Made by a program: the position numbers and the translations under genes. A DNA stretch of 64,000 bases. Source: CAZAPG01 sp964486935 (GTDB taxonomy: Bacteria > Chloroflexota > Anaerolineae > 4572-78 > J111). Positions 18,484 through 25,910 of the stretch are shown here, in pieces. The notes beneath the pieces are model-generated. The model ran no database searches and was not told where the DNA came from. It was given only the letters and a program-made list of their open reading frames with translations. Location of the stretch: positions 1 to 64,000 of the forward strand of contig CAZAPG010000028.1 in the NCBI GenBank assembly GCA_964486935.1, in the 5' to 3' direction. Position 1 is the first letter of the stretch; every line of letters begins with the position of its first letter.

Positions 18484-19773
18484 TCAGGCCAGCGTCTTCA
18501 AAACCGCATCGGCGGTTTCGAGGGTCTGGTCGATATCGGCCTGGGTGTGGGCCAGGCTGATGTGGTTGCGCTTGAGGTTGACCGGCAGCTTGTAGATGCC
18601 GCGCTCAATCATCCGGCGGCGGTAGGCGACAAATTTTTCCACATCGTTGCGCAGCAGGTCGCTGTAGTTGTTAATGGGGCCGGACATAAAATAGGTCAAA
18701 AAGACCGAGCCAAAGCCAACCACCGTGGCCTCGATGCCGTGCCGCCGGGTGATTTCGGTGAGGCCGGCGCGCATCTGGTCGCCCAGGTTGAACATATGCT
18801 GATAACTTTCGGGCCGCTCCAGAATCTCGATGGTGGCCAGGGCCGCGGCCACGCCCACCGGATGGCCGTTATAAGTTCCGGCAAAAAAGACATCGCCGCC
18901 GGGGGCGCAGCGACTCATTAAATCCTCCCGACCGCACAGGGCGGCCAGCGGGTAGCCGTTGGCAAAGGCTTTGCCCAGGGTGGTCAAATCCGGCGTTACG
19001 CCGGCCACTTGCTGGTAGCCGCCCAGCCCGTGCCGAAAGCCGGTGATGACTTCGTCAAAAATCAGCACAATGCCGTGTTGTTGGGTGAGTTTTCGCAGCG
19101 CCTGCAAAAATTCGGGCCGGGGCAGCACGCAGCCGATATTGTGGGGGATGATTTCAAGAATCACGGCGGCAATCTGGTCGCCCTGCTCTTCAATCGTTTG
19201 GGTAAATTCTTCCACATCATTAAAAGGCAAGACGATGGTGTCATCCACCACGCCGGGCGACATCCCCGCCGAGCCGGGGTCTTTTTGACCAATTTTGCCG
19301 GCCGGGCTGATGATGTTCATTAAAACGGCATCGTGCCAGCCGTGGTAGCAGCCCTGGAATTTGAGGATTTTCCGGCGGCCGGTGGCGGCGCGGGCAATTC
19401 GCAGGGCGTAGTAGGTGGCCTCGGAGCCGGAGTTGCTGAACATCACTTTATCGGCGCTGGGGATGTGCTGCACAATTTTTTGGGCCAGTTGAATCTCAAT
19501 CTCGCTGACGCCGATGCCGACCAAATCCATTTGGGCGAGCGCCTCGGCCACGCGCCGGTTCACTTCGGGATGGGAATGGCCCAGAATGGGCGGGCCAAAG
19601 CCGGCGTGGTAGTCAATGTAGCGGCGGCCTTCGGCGTCGTAAATATAGGCTCCCTCGGCTCTGGTAAAGACCAGGTTGGGGTCGGTTACGCGGTTGGTGC
19701 TGCTGACCCCGCCGGGAATATATTTTTTGGCCTGTTCAAAAATGGCAGCCGATTTGCTGGTGTCAAATGGCAT
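18484..19773 (-). CDS. Class III aminotransferase, glutamate-1-semialdehyde aminomutase-like
   Basis: The 429-residue PLP enzyme has the class III layout: IPGGVSSTNR near residue 20, SNSGSEATYYALRIAR, DEVITGFR and Lys268 in LGKAFANGYPLAA. It resembles glutamate-1-semialdehyde aminomutase, but its setting in a catabolic operon, with no heme genes around, argues for an amino-acid or amino-sugar transaminase. ATG 19773 follows AAGGAGC; a longer upstream frame only translates the GGTAATT repeat. Confidence 0.87.
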   Translation of the reverse strand: MPFDTSKSAAIFEQAKKYIPGGVSSTNRVTDPNLVFTRAEGAYIYDAEGRRYIDYHAGFGPPILGHSHPEVNRRVAEALAQMDLVGIGVSEIEIQLAQKIVQHIPSADKVMFSNSGSEATYYALRIARAATGRRKILKFQGCYHGWHDAVLMNIISPAGKIGQKDPGSAGMSPGVVDDTIVLPFNDVEEFTQTIEEQGDQIAAVILEIIPHNIGCVLPRPEFLQALRKLTQQHGIVLIFDEVITGFRHGLGGYQQVAGVTPDLTTLGKAFANGYPLAALCGREDLMSRCAPGGDVFFAGTYNGHPVGVAAALATIEILERPESYQHMFNLGDQMRAGLTEITRRHGIEATVVGFGSVFLTYFMSGPINNYSDLLRNDVEKFVAYRRRMIERGIYKLPVNLKRNHISLAHTQADIDQTLETADAVLKTLA

Positions 19774-19859
19774 TGGGTTGCTCCTTGTTTTGGTAATTGG
19801 TAATTGGTAATTGGCCATCGGGCTGAACGTCTGGCTATTTACCATTTACTGTTCGCCGC
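19774..19859. repeat. GGTAATT direct repeats in the leader of the aminotransferase gene
   Basis: At 19792-19814 the heptamer GGTAATT is repeated three times head to tail, ending in GG, just before the Shine-Dalgarno of the aminotransferase on the minus strand. The same heptamer builds the hairpin at 7167-7227. At 19837-19848 a TTTACCATTTAC stretch adds related opposing half-sites. Confidence 0.55.
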
Positions 19860-20978
19860 TTACCCTCTAACCAGATACTTTTCTAAAATTTCTTCATCCA
19901 AATCGACGCCCAGGCCGGGGTCTTCGGGGACGGGCACAAAGCCGTCGGCGTCGAGAGGGAAGGTTTGGCGGGTGAGTTTTTGGCGCAGCGGCCCCTCTTC
20001 CACGCAGTATTCCAGCCAGTAGGTGTTGGGCAGGGCGGCCAGCGCGTGCAGCGAGGCGGCCACGCTGACGCCGGTTTTGTAAGAGTGGTTGACGCACATT
20101 TTGTGGCGCTGCGCCGCCAACTGGCCGATGCGCCGCATATTGGTCAGGCCGCCCACGCGGGCCACGTCTGGCTGCACAATATCCAGCCCGCAGTCGAGCA
20201 GCCGCTCAAAGCCGGCCAGGGTGACATCCTGCTCGCCGGCGGCTACGCGGATGGGCGAGTTGGCGGCGAGCTTGGTGTAGCCTTCGTAGTCGTCAGGGTG
20301 CAGGGCTTCTTCAAACCAGTAGGGGTTGAATTCGGCAAACTGGTGGGCGCGCCGAATGGCGGTGGAGACATCGTAGGCCAGGCCGGCGTCAATCATAAAT
20401 TCGGCTTCAGCGCCGACGCCGCGCCGGGCAGCTTTCACGTGGGCAATATCGCCGGCTTCGGATTGGCCCAGCGGCCCCCAGCCAAATTTTACGGCAGTGA
20501 AGCCGGCCTCGGTCCAGCGGCGGCCAATTTCATAGGTCTCTTCCGGGCTGTCGCCAAACAAAATGGAGGCGTAGGCCCGCAGCCGTTTGTTAAAGCCGCC
20601 GCCCAGCAATTTGTAAACCGGCTGCTGATAAACCTTACCGGCGATGTCCCACAGGGCCATATCAATGCCGGAGATGGCCTGCTGCGCCGCGCCGCCCCGC
20701 CCAAAAAAGATGGAGCCGCGATACATCTTTTGCCACAGTAACTCAATTTCCAGCGGATTTTCTCCAACAACACATTCGGCCAGCCCCTGGGCGATGAAGT
20801 GAGACATCGGCGCTTCGATGATAGCTTTGGCCACCAGGGGAGAGGAGTCAACTTCGCCAATACCGGTGATGCCGGCGTCGGTGTGAACGCGGACAATCAG
20901 CGTGTCCTGCGTGCCGTCGGCCCGGTTGTTGACTTGGGGTAAGCGCAGATAAAGCGCTTCTACCTGGGTAATTTTCAT
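19860..20978 (-). CDS. Enolase-superfamily enzyme, mandelate racemase type (second of this subgroup)
   Basis: The 372-residue protein begins MKITQVEALYLRL and shows Lys164 (VKFGWG), Asp197, Glu223, Glu249, Asp271 and His298 (VNHSYKTG). It shares the K-x-G-W-G loop, the FFGRGG/WMGRGG-like lid and the residue pattern of the plus-arm enzyme at 7263-8393, so these are paralogues on opposite arms. It should act as a dehydratase or epimerase on an acid substrate. ATG 20978 is preceded by AGGAGA. Confidence 0.91.
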   Translation of the reverse strand: MKITQVEALYLRLPQVNNRADGTQDTLIVRVHTDAGITGIGEVDSSPLVAKAIIEAPMSHFIAQGLAECVVGENPLEIELLWQKMYRGSIFFGRGGAAQQAISGIDMALWDIAGKVYQQPVYKLLGGGFNKRLRAYASILFGDSPEETYEIGRRWTEAGFTAVKFGWGPLGQSEAGDIAHVKAARRGVGAEAEFMIDAGLAYDVSTAIRRAHQFAEFNPYWFEEALHPDDYEGYTKLAANSPIRVAAGEQDVTLAGFERLLDCGLDIVQPDVARVGGLTNMRRIGQLAAQRHKMCVNHSYKTGVSVAASLHALAALPNTYWLEYCVEEGPLRQKLTRQTFPLDADGFVPVPEDPGLGVDLDEEILEKYLVRG

Positions 20979-21069
20979 AGAAAATATCTCCTGATTTTTG
21001 TTAGAATTGGTTATGGGGTGAAGAATACCGAGAGATATTCGCGTAGTGATTGACTATTAATTTATTACC

Positions 21070-21945
21070 TCAACCAGTTGAGAGGGGGCTGGTGGGCGGT
21101 TTGAGGTGATGGTCCCGCCGTTCCGGTTCGGGCCAGTTTTGAAAAACATCCACAAACTGAATCAGGCGCGAGACCGCCTCTTCCACAATAATTTCACCTT
21201 TTTGGGGCGTGGCCAGGGTGGCCTGGCCCATAACCCCCTGTGGGGTGTAGGTGCTGGTCCATTCAACCACCTTGAGGGCGCTGCTGCCCCCGGCCAGCAA
21301 ATCGACCGCGCCAAATTTGGATTGGTCCGCGTAGTTGTACCAGGCAATGTTGTCTTCCGCTTTATCCATTTGCACCTTATCCGCGCCAAAATGCAAATAG
21401 GCCGAGGTTTCCAGCTCGCAGGCGTGGGCGCAGCCGCCGGGAATGCGAGACTCGCGCCAGCTCTGCATGTGGTTGGGGTCCACCGCCAGCAGCGAAACCC
21501 AAATGAGGCAGGCACACATGGCGTCGGTTTCCAGCGCTATCCGCCGGGCGGCCAGGTTGAGCGGCGGCATATTCGAGCCGTGGCCGTCGTACAGAATGAT
21601 GCGCTTGAAGCCGTGGTAGCTGAAGCTTTTGCAAACATCTACCACGTAATCCACAAAGGGGTCACGCGGGACGTGCATGGTGCCGGGAAAGTCGAAGGCG
21701 TGAACATTGAAGCCATAGGGAATGGTCGGGGCGACCAGCATTTTATCCGGGGCGCGTTGGGCGGCCGTCAGGGCCAGGTTGGTGCATAAAAAGTTGTCAA
21801 CGTCAATGGGCAGGTGCCGGCCATGCTGCTCGGTGGAGCCGACGGGCAGCACAACCACCTTGTTCATCTGGGCGGCCTGGCGCAGTTCCGGCCAGGTCAG
21901 TTTGGCGTACAGGTATTGTTCGCTTACTTTGGGTTTGTGGCTCAT
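21070..21945 (-). CDS. Creatininase family amidohydrolase, metal site intact
   Basis: Creatininase-fold enzymes open cyclic or linear amides using two metals. The 291-residue protein keeps the ligand motifs: Glu39 and His41 in GSTEQHGRHLP, Asp50, His122 in YDGHGSN and Glu177 in HACELETS. ATG 21945 follows GGGAGG; a longer frame to 22098 would overlap the next gene and is unlikely. It is separated by 10 bp from its paralogue at 21956-22819. Confidence 0.9.
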   Translation of the reverse strand: MSHKPKVSEQYLYAKLTWPELRQAAQMNKVVVLPVGSTEQHGRHLPIDVDNFLCTNLALTAAQRAPDKMLVAPTIPYGFNVHAFDFPGTMHVPRDPFVDYVVDVCKSFSYHGFKRIILYDGHGSNMPPLNLAARRIALETDAMCACLIWVSLLAVDPNHMQSWRESRIPGGCAHACELETSAYLHFGADKVQMDKAEDNIAWYNYADQSKFGAVDLLAGGSSALKVVEWTSTYTPQGVMGQATLATPQKGEIIVEEAVSRLIQFVDVFQNWPEPERRDHHLKPPTSPLSTG

Positions 21946-21955
21946 GGATGCCTCC

Positions 21956-22819
21956 CTATGATACGCCCAACGGCAGCGGCCCCAGCGGAGAGGCGGCGTG
22001 ATGGCTTTGCCGGGGGCGTTTGGGCCGCTCCTGAAACTCGGTGATGACTTCCAGAAATTGGCTGACCGCTTCTTCAAAAATGCGCTGGCCTTTTTCAAGG
22101 CTGGCTTTGGTGGGTTGGCCCATTACGCCGCTGGCGGTACGGATGCTGGTCCAGGCGGGCAGGTAAATTGACCCGCCGCCAAAATGGTCTTCAAATACAA
22201 ACGGGGCCGGGCCGTCGGGCGGAATTTCATCGACGGCTTTGGACATGTCAACAGCGGCGGCATCCAGGGCCAGGTATAGGGAGGTCTCCAATTCGTCGGC
22301 GTGGGCCGAGCCGGGAAAGTCAGACTCGCGCCAGGTGGCGTTGAAATCGGGGTTGACGCGCAGCAGGCTGGTCCAGGTTGTTGAAGCGCACAGGGCTTCG
22401 GTTTCAAGGTTAATCTGGCGCGCCACCAGTTCGATCAGGTTGTCGTTGGGGGGGAACCCGTTGAGCAGCAGAATGTGGTCAAAACCGTGGTAGGCAAAGC
22501 CTTTCACCACCGACACGCAGAAGCTCATAAAAGTTTTGGAGGCCACGCTGACCGTGCCGGGAAAATCCATCGCTTCCAGGCAATAACTGTAGGGAATAGT
22601 GGGCGCGACCAGCATTTTTTCCGGCCGGCGTTCCCCGGCGGCCAGCGCCAGCGAGGTGACAATCAACTCGTCGGTATCGACCGGCAGGTGAGGGCCGTGC
22701 TGCTGAATAGTCCCGACAGGCAAAATGACGACTTTTTTTAGTTTTACCGCTTCGTTGATTTCTTCCCAGGTTAAGTGGTCAAAGCGGTGCTGCTGGTCAA
22801 CCGGTAGTCGTTTGGCCAT
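21956..22819 (-). CDS. Creatininase family protein with degenerate metal site
   Basis: This 287-residue paralogue of the neighbouring creatininase aligns with it without gaps through the first motifs. The Glu of GSTEQHG is Gln39 (GTIQQHG) and the His of DGHGSN is Phe122 (NGFPPNDN), so both side chains expected at the first metal are lost. His41, Asp50 and the late acidic motif (HADELETS) remain. It may bind one metal, have a different chemistry, or serve as a non-catalytic partner of the intact copy. ATG 22819 follows AGGAGG; an in-frame TTG at 22849 has no ribosome binding site. Confidence 0.85.
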   Translation of the reverse strand: MAKRLPVDQQHRFDHLTWEEINEAVKLKKVVILPVGTIQQHGPHLPVDTDELIVTSLALAAGERRPEKMLVAPTIPYSYCLEAMDFPGTVSVASKTFMSFCVSVVKGFAYHGFDHILLLNGFPPNDNLIELVARQINLETEALCASTTWTSLLRVNPDFNATWRESDFPGSAHADELETSLYLALDAAAVDMSKAVDEIPPDGPAPFVFEDHFGGGSIYLPAWTSIRTASGVMGQPTKASLEKGQRIFEEAVSQFLEVITEFQERPKRPRQSHHAASPLGPLPLGVS

Positions 22820-22852
22820 CCCTGCCTCCTTGCCGCTGCTAATTGACAAATT

Positions 22853-23764
22853 TTATTTGACGTAATTACGCAAAACACCCAGCCTGTCTATCTCGATTTC
22901 CACCACATCGCCGGCTTTCAGGTAGATGGGCGGCTGGCGGAAGGCGCCGGTTCCGTGGGGGGTGCCGGTGCTGATGATATCGCCGGGAAGCAGGGTGCAG
23001 GTTTTGGTGATAAAGGCGATCAACTCCGGTATTTTGAAGATTAACTCGCCGGTGTTGGAGTCCTGCACAAGCTGGCCGTTCAATCGACAACGAATAGCCA
23101 GTTGGTGGGGGTCGCCAACCTCATCTGGCGTAACCAAACAGGGGCCAAGGGGGCAAAATGTGTCAAAAGATTTACCGCGCACCCATTGCCCATCGGCAAA
23201 CTGAACGTCCCTGGCGCTGATATCATTTAGAACGGTGTAACCGGCAATATAATCATAGGCTTTGTCTGGCGACACGTTGCGGGCTGTGCGCTTGATAACC
23301 AGCGCCAGCTCCGCCTCGTAATCAACTTTTGTGGTAGTATCTGCCGGCCAGGTGATATTTTGTTCCGGCCCGATAATTGCCGAAGGATATTTGACAAACG
23401 TCACCGGATGGTCAGGAACCGGGGTGTTGGTTTCGCGGCAGTGATCGTGATAGTTCAGGCCAACGCAAATGATTTTGCTGGGATTATTTAGAGGGGGCGC
23501 AATTTGCACCTGAGAAACAGGGTAAACAGAGGGGCTTGTGGGTCCATTGGTTTGGGCGTTTTGAAGCGGATTGATGGCGGCGGCAACGTCTGCCCAGATT
23601 GACTCTCCGGCCTGGAGAAAACTGCGCATATCCACGGGAAAGTCTTCAAGAGGCCGATGGTTATGGAAGGTATCATAAGCCTGAGCCAGGTCAATAACCT
23701 TATCAGAATTGAGCAGCGCGCCTAAACGTAAGGTTTCGTTGTGGTAAAATGATACGAGTCTCAT
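22853..23764 (-). CDS. Fumarylacetoacetate hydrolase (FAH) family protein
   Basis: The 303-residue protein has the FAH barrel: CVGLNYHDHCRET, the metal-binding Glu pair in DYEAELALVI, and GKSFDTFCPLGPCLV. Family members hydrolyse or decarboxylate beta-diketo acids, or act on 2-keto-3-deoxy acids such as 2,4-diketo-3-deoxy-L-fuconate. That last activity would fit an island rich in acid dehydratases. It is the first gene of the minus arm, with GGAGG before ATG 23764 and an upstream consensus promoter. Confidence 0.92.
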   Translation of the reverse strand: MRLVSFYHNETLRLGALLNSDKVIDLAQAYDTFHNHRPLEDFPVDMRSFLQAGESIWADVAAAINPLQNAQTNGPTSPSVYPVSQVQIAPPLNNPSKIICVGLNYHDHCRETNTPVPDHPVTFVKYPSAIIGPEQNITWPADTTTKVDYEAELALVIKRTARNVSPDKAYDYIAGYTVLNDISARDVQFADGQWVRGKSFDTFCPLGPCLVTPDEVGDPHQLAIRCRLNGQLVQDSNTGELIFKIPELIAFITKTCTLLPGDIISTGTPHGTGAFRQPPIYLKAGDVVEIEIDRLGVLRNYVK

Positions 23765-23828
23765 ACCGCATCGCCTCCACCGGCAGTTTATGGATGACCA
23801 CTCTATAACGAATAGAAGAAATTTTTCA

Positions 23829-23845
23829 AAATGGTCTTACCATTT
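23829..23845 (-). promoter_or_regulatory. Putative GntR/FadR-type operator
   Basis: AAATGGT-CTT-ACCATTT is a perfect 7-bp inverted repeat with a 3-base spacer. Its core TGGT-N3-ACCA matches the FadR-subfamily GntR operators known for PdhR, LldR, UxuR and similar acid-sensing repressors. It lies about 8-24 bases after the expected transcription start of the minus arm, a good position for repression. No GntR gene is in the window. Confidence 0.55.
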
Positions 23846-23858
23846 GACGATTTGTCCA

Positions 23859-23887
23859 ATTATAGTATGCAAAGTTGCTCCTGTCAA
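23859..23887 (-). promoter_or_regulatory. Consensus sigma-70 promoter of the minus catabolic arm
   Basis: Reading the minus strand, TTGACA (23887-23882) and TATAAT (23864-23859) are both perfect and are spaced by 17 bases. Start of transcription is expected near 23852, giving a leader of about 88 bases before the FAH gene. Confidence 0.75.
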
Positions 23888-24468
23888 TTTTCTCAAAAAA
23901 GGATTGATTTCGTATAGTATTGCGCCGCAAAGATTTTATTTAGACTTGCGTAAATTATTTTCAGGAGAAGAGCGCGAGATTTTTGTAAACTGATCAGTTG
24001 AGGACTTGTCTCGCAAGAGCGCCGGTTATGGTTAAGGAGGGGCTTTTGAACAGCGAGTTCATTTTTGTGATTGCCTGGTGGCAATGTTAAGTTGATTTAG
24101 ATGTATATTTGTCCAAAATGCCGATAAAATGGCTCAAAACGCGGACAAATTCTTACTTCGGATAAGAATAATTATCCGAAGTAAAACCACCGTACTGTAT
24201 GGCACAGGACAAAGGAACTGTCCCCTTCCCCGGCCAATTCCAAAATAATATGTCTATGATTTGAGGGACAATCGCCGTTCCGATATTTATCCAAAAAAGC
24301 ACGGAGCGCGCAAACTACCAGATTTGCGTTTGTGCTGAATAGTGTTTTCGAACCGAAATTTTGGACAGTTTTTTTGACCCGCTCATCTGGCTTGTTTTTG
24401 AGAAAAAATTTCAGAGCCGCTAATACTATACGAAAAAAATGCGCCCGTAAAGTCACCCAAGTAGCCCT
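23888..24468. other. Gene-poor stretch bounded by inverted repeats; possible MITE or element remnant
   Basis: TTTCGTATAGTATT at 23908-23921 and its reverse complement at 24421-24434 form perfect 14-bp ends, and the similarity continues weakly inward for about 20 bases. Inside lie a perfect 13-bp hairpin (24153-24165 with 24172-24184, loop 6), an ATTTGTCC/GGACAAAT pair (24107-24114, 24143-24150) and a 20-codon ORF at 24028-24090 that ends in tandem Trp codons. A 94-codon minus frame (24172-24456) shows no family resemblance and ends in the hairpin. No target-site duplication is evident. Confidence 0.45.
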
Positions 24469-25767
24469 TTATTTTACCACAGATAACGAGTGCCAATAAG
24501 TTGCTCCCTGACCCAACTCAGCCTGTGGAAGCGAGTCAAGCGCCCGCAAAGCCTCCAGAATTTGCTTGTCATCGTTGTTGAGCAAGTCGCCAACACTCAT
24601 CTCTTTTAGAGCTAACGGCGAAACCAATTCCGTTCCTACCGCCAGTTCAATTGTAATGTCTGGCTCAATTCCTTGTTTGCGAATGAGACGACCGCCAGGC
24701 GTAAGCCACTGGCTGGTTCCCAGTAACAAGGCCGACCCGTCATCTAAATCAAACGGGCGCAATACGGTGCCCGTGCCAAACGTGGTTTCGCCAATCACGA
24801 CGCCTCGCTTGTGGTCTTGAATGGCCCCGGCAAAAATTTCTGCCGCGCTGGCCGAGCCGCGATTAATCAACACCACAATGGGTATCTCTGCGGCTATGCC
24901 GCCACGCCGCACCGGAAAAGGTTCGCGGTTGCCGGCGGCATCTTCCTGAAGCAGTACATTCCCCTCCGTTAAAAACTGGCTGGTGACGCGCACAGCCTGC
25001 TCCAGCAACCCGCCCGGATTATTGCGCGCGTCCAAAATCAGGCCATTGGCTCCGGCAGCCCGGGCTTCGTTTATTGCCTCTTTGACATTGTCTTCCAAAT
25101 TGGCATTGAATTGACTGAGCCGAATCAACGCCACGTCGGTACCGGGGACCATCGCCCAGCTTGCCGCCGGAATTTTTATCTCGTCACGAACCACAGAAAT
25201 TTCAAGACTCTCGCCCGTATCAGGTCGAAAAATGGTCAGCAGTACTTCACTGCCCTGTTCGCCGCGAATGCGCTCGACCGCATCCGAAAGCGACCACCCG
25301 GTAATGTCCTCTCGGTCAATCTCGATAATAATATCACCGGCCCTGAGACCGGCCCTTTGGGCCGGCGAGCCATCAAAGGGGGCTACAATCACCGGCAACC
25401 CATCTGCCATACCCACCTGCGCGCCAATGCCAAAAAATTTGCCAGAGATGTCCGTGCGCTGCCGCTCAACCTCTTCTGGCGTTAGAAAGCGGGTGTGCCC
25501 CTCATCACCCAGGGCTTGAATTAAACCGTTGATGGCTCCGTAAGTCAACAGTTTGTCATCCAGCGTTTTTCGGTCAACAAAATGGTCGTGCGTAAGCTCC
25601 CACACCTGCCAGAAAACATCAAACTCGTCTGACTGGTCGCTCTGCGCCCGCACCACGCCCGGCTCTAACACGCCGGAGTTGCCGAAAATTACCCCGGCTG
25701 TAAACGCCCCGGAAGTTAAAATAAACAAGAACAAAGCGATGAGTGCTGCTTTAATGAAACGTTTCAT
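24469..25767 (-). CDS. S41 family C-terminal-processing peptidase, variant active site
   Basis: The 432-residue protein has an N-terminal membrane anchor or signal (residues 4-28), a PDZ domain (about 105-190) and the S41 domain. It should act outside the cytoplasmic membrane, trimming the C-termini of proteins. The serine motif NRGSASAAE (302-310) is present. The position of the catalytic Lys in the usual FGKG is Thr332 (GETTFGTGTVL); the DNA codon is ACG. I recall similar FGTG sequences in Chloroflexota, so this is probably a subfamily trait and not an error. It stands alone, transcribed away from the ABC-class ATPase gene. Confidence 0.9.
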   Translation of the reverse strand: MKRFIKAALIALFLFILTSGAFTAGVIFGNSGVLEPGVVRAQSDQSDEFDVFWQVWELTHDHFVDRKTLDDKLLTYGAINGLIQALGDEGHTRFLTPEEVERQRTDISGKFFGIGAQVGMADGLPVIVAPFDGSPAQRAGLRAGDIIIEIDREDITGWSLSDAVERIRGEQGSEVLLTIFRPDTGESLEISVVRDEIKIPAASWAMVPGTDVALIRLSQFNANLEDNVKEAINEARAAGANGLILDARNNPGGLLEQAVRVTSQFLTEGNVLLQEDAAGNREPFPVRRGGIAAEIPIVVLINRGSASAAEIFAGAIQDHKRGVVIGETTFGTGTVLRPFDLDDGSALLLGTSQWLTPGGRLIRKQGIEPDITIELAVGTELVSPLALKEMSVGDLLNNDDKQILEALRALDSLPQAELGQGATYWHSLSVVK

Positions 25768-25863
25768 AAAATCACCCTGATTCTGCTAGTCACTACTTTT
25801 GACGTTTATACCTGCGCCAGACTTTACCAGTTGCAGCTTAAGGCAAGCTGAAAATGCCTCAAA

Positions 25864-25892
25864 TTGAAGCATCTTCCAAAATCTGTTAAAAT
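25864..25892 (+). promoter_or_regulatory. Putative promoter of the ABC-class ATPase gene
   Basis: TTGAAG (25864-25869) and TAAAAT (25887-25892) are spaced by 17 bases, about 18 bases before the start codon, with AAGGAG in between. Confidence 0.5.
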
Positions 25893-25910
25893 TTTACCAA
25901 GGAGATACCA

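Noticed and set aside
18484..19773. Heme-pathway glutamate-1-semialdehyde aminomutase (hemL)
   Set aside because: The family match is real but the catabolic operon context and absence of heme genes make the name unsafe.
24172..24456. 94-codon minus-strand frame as a transposase remnant
   Set aside because: No transposase motif is visible, base composition is non-coding in character, and it ends within a hairpin.
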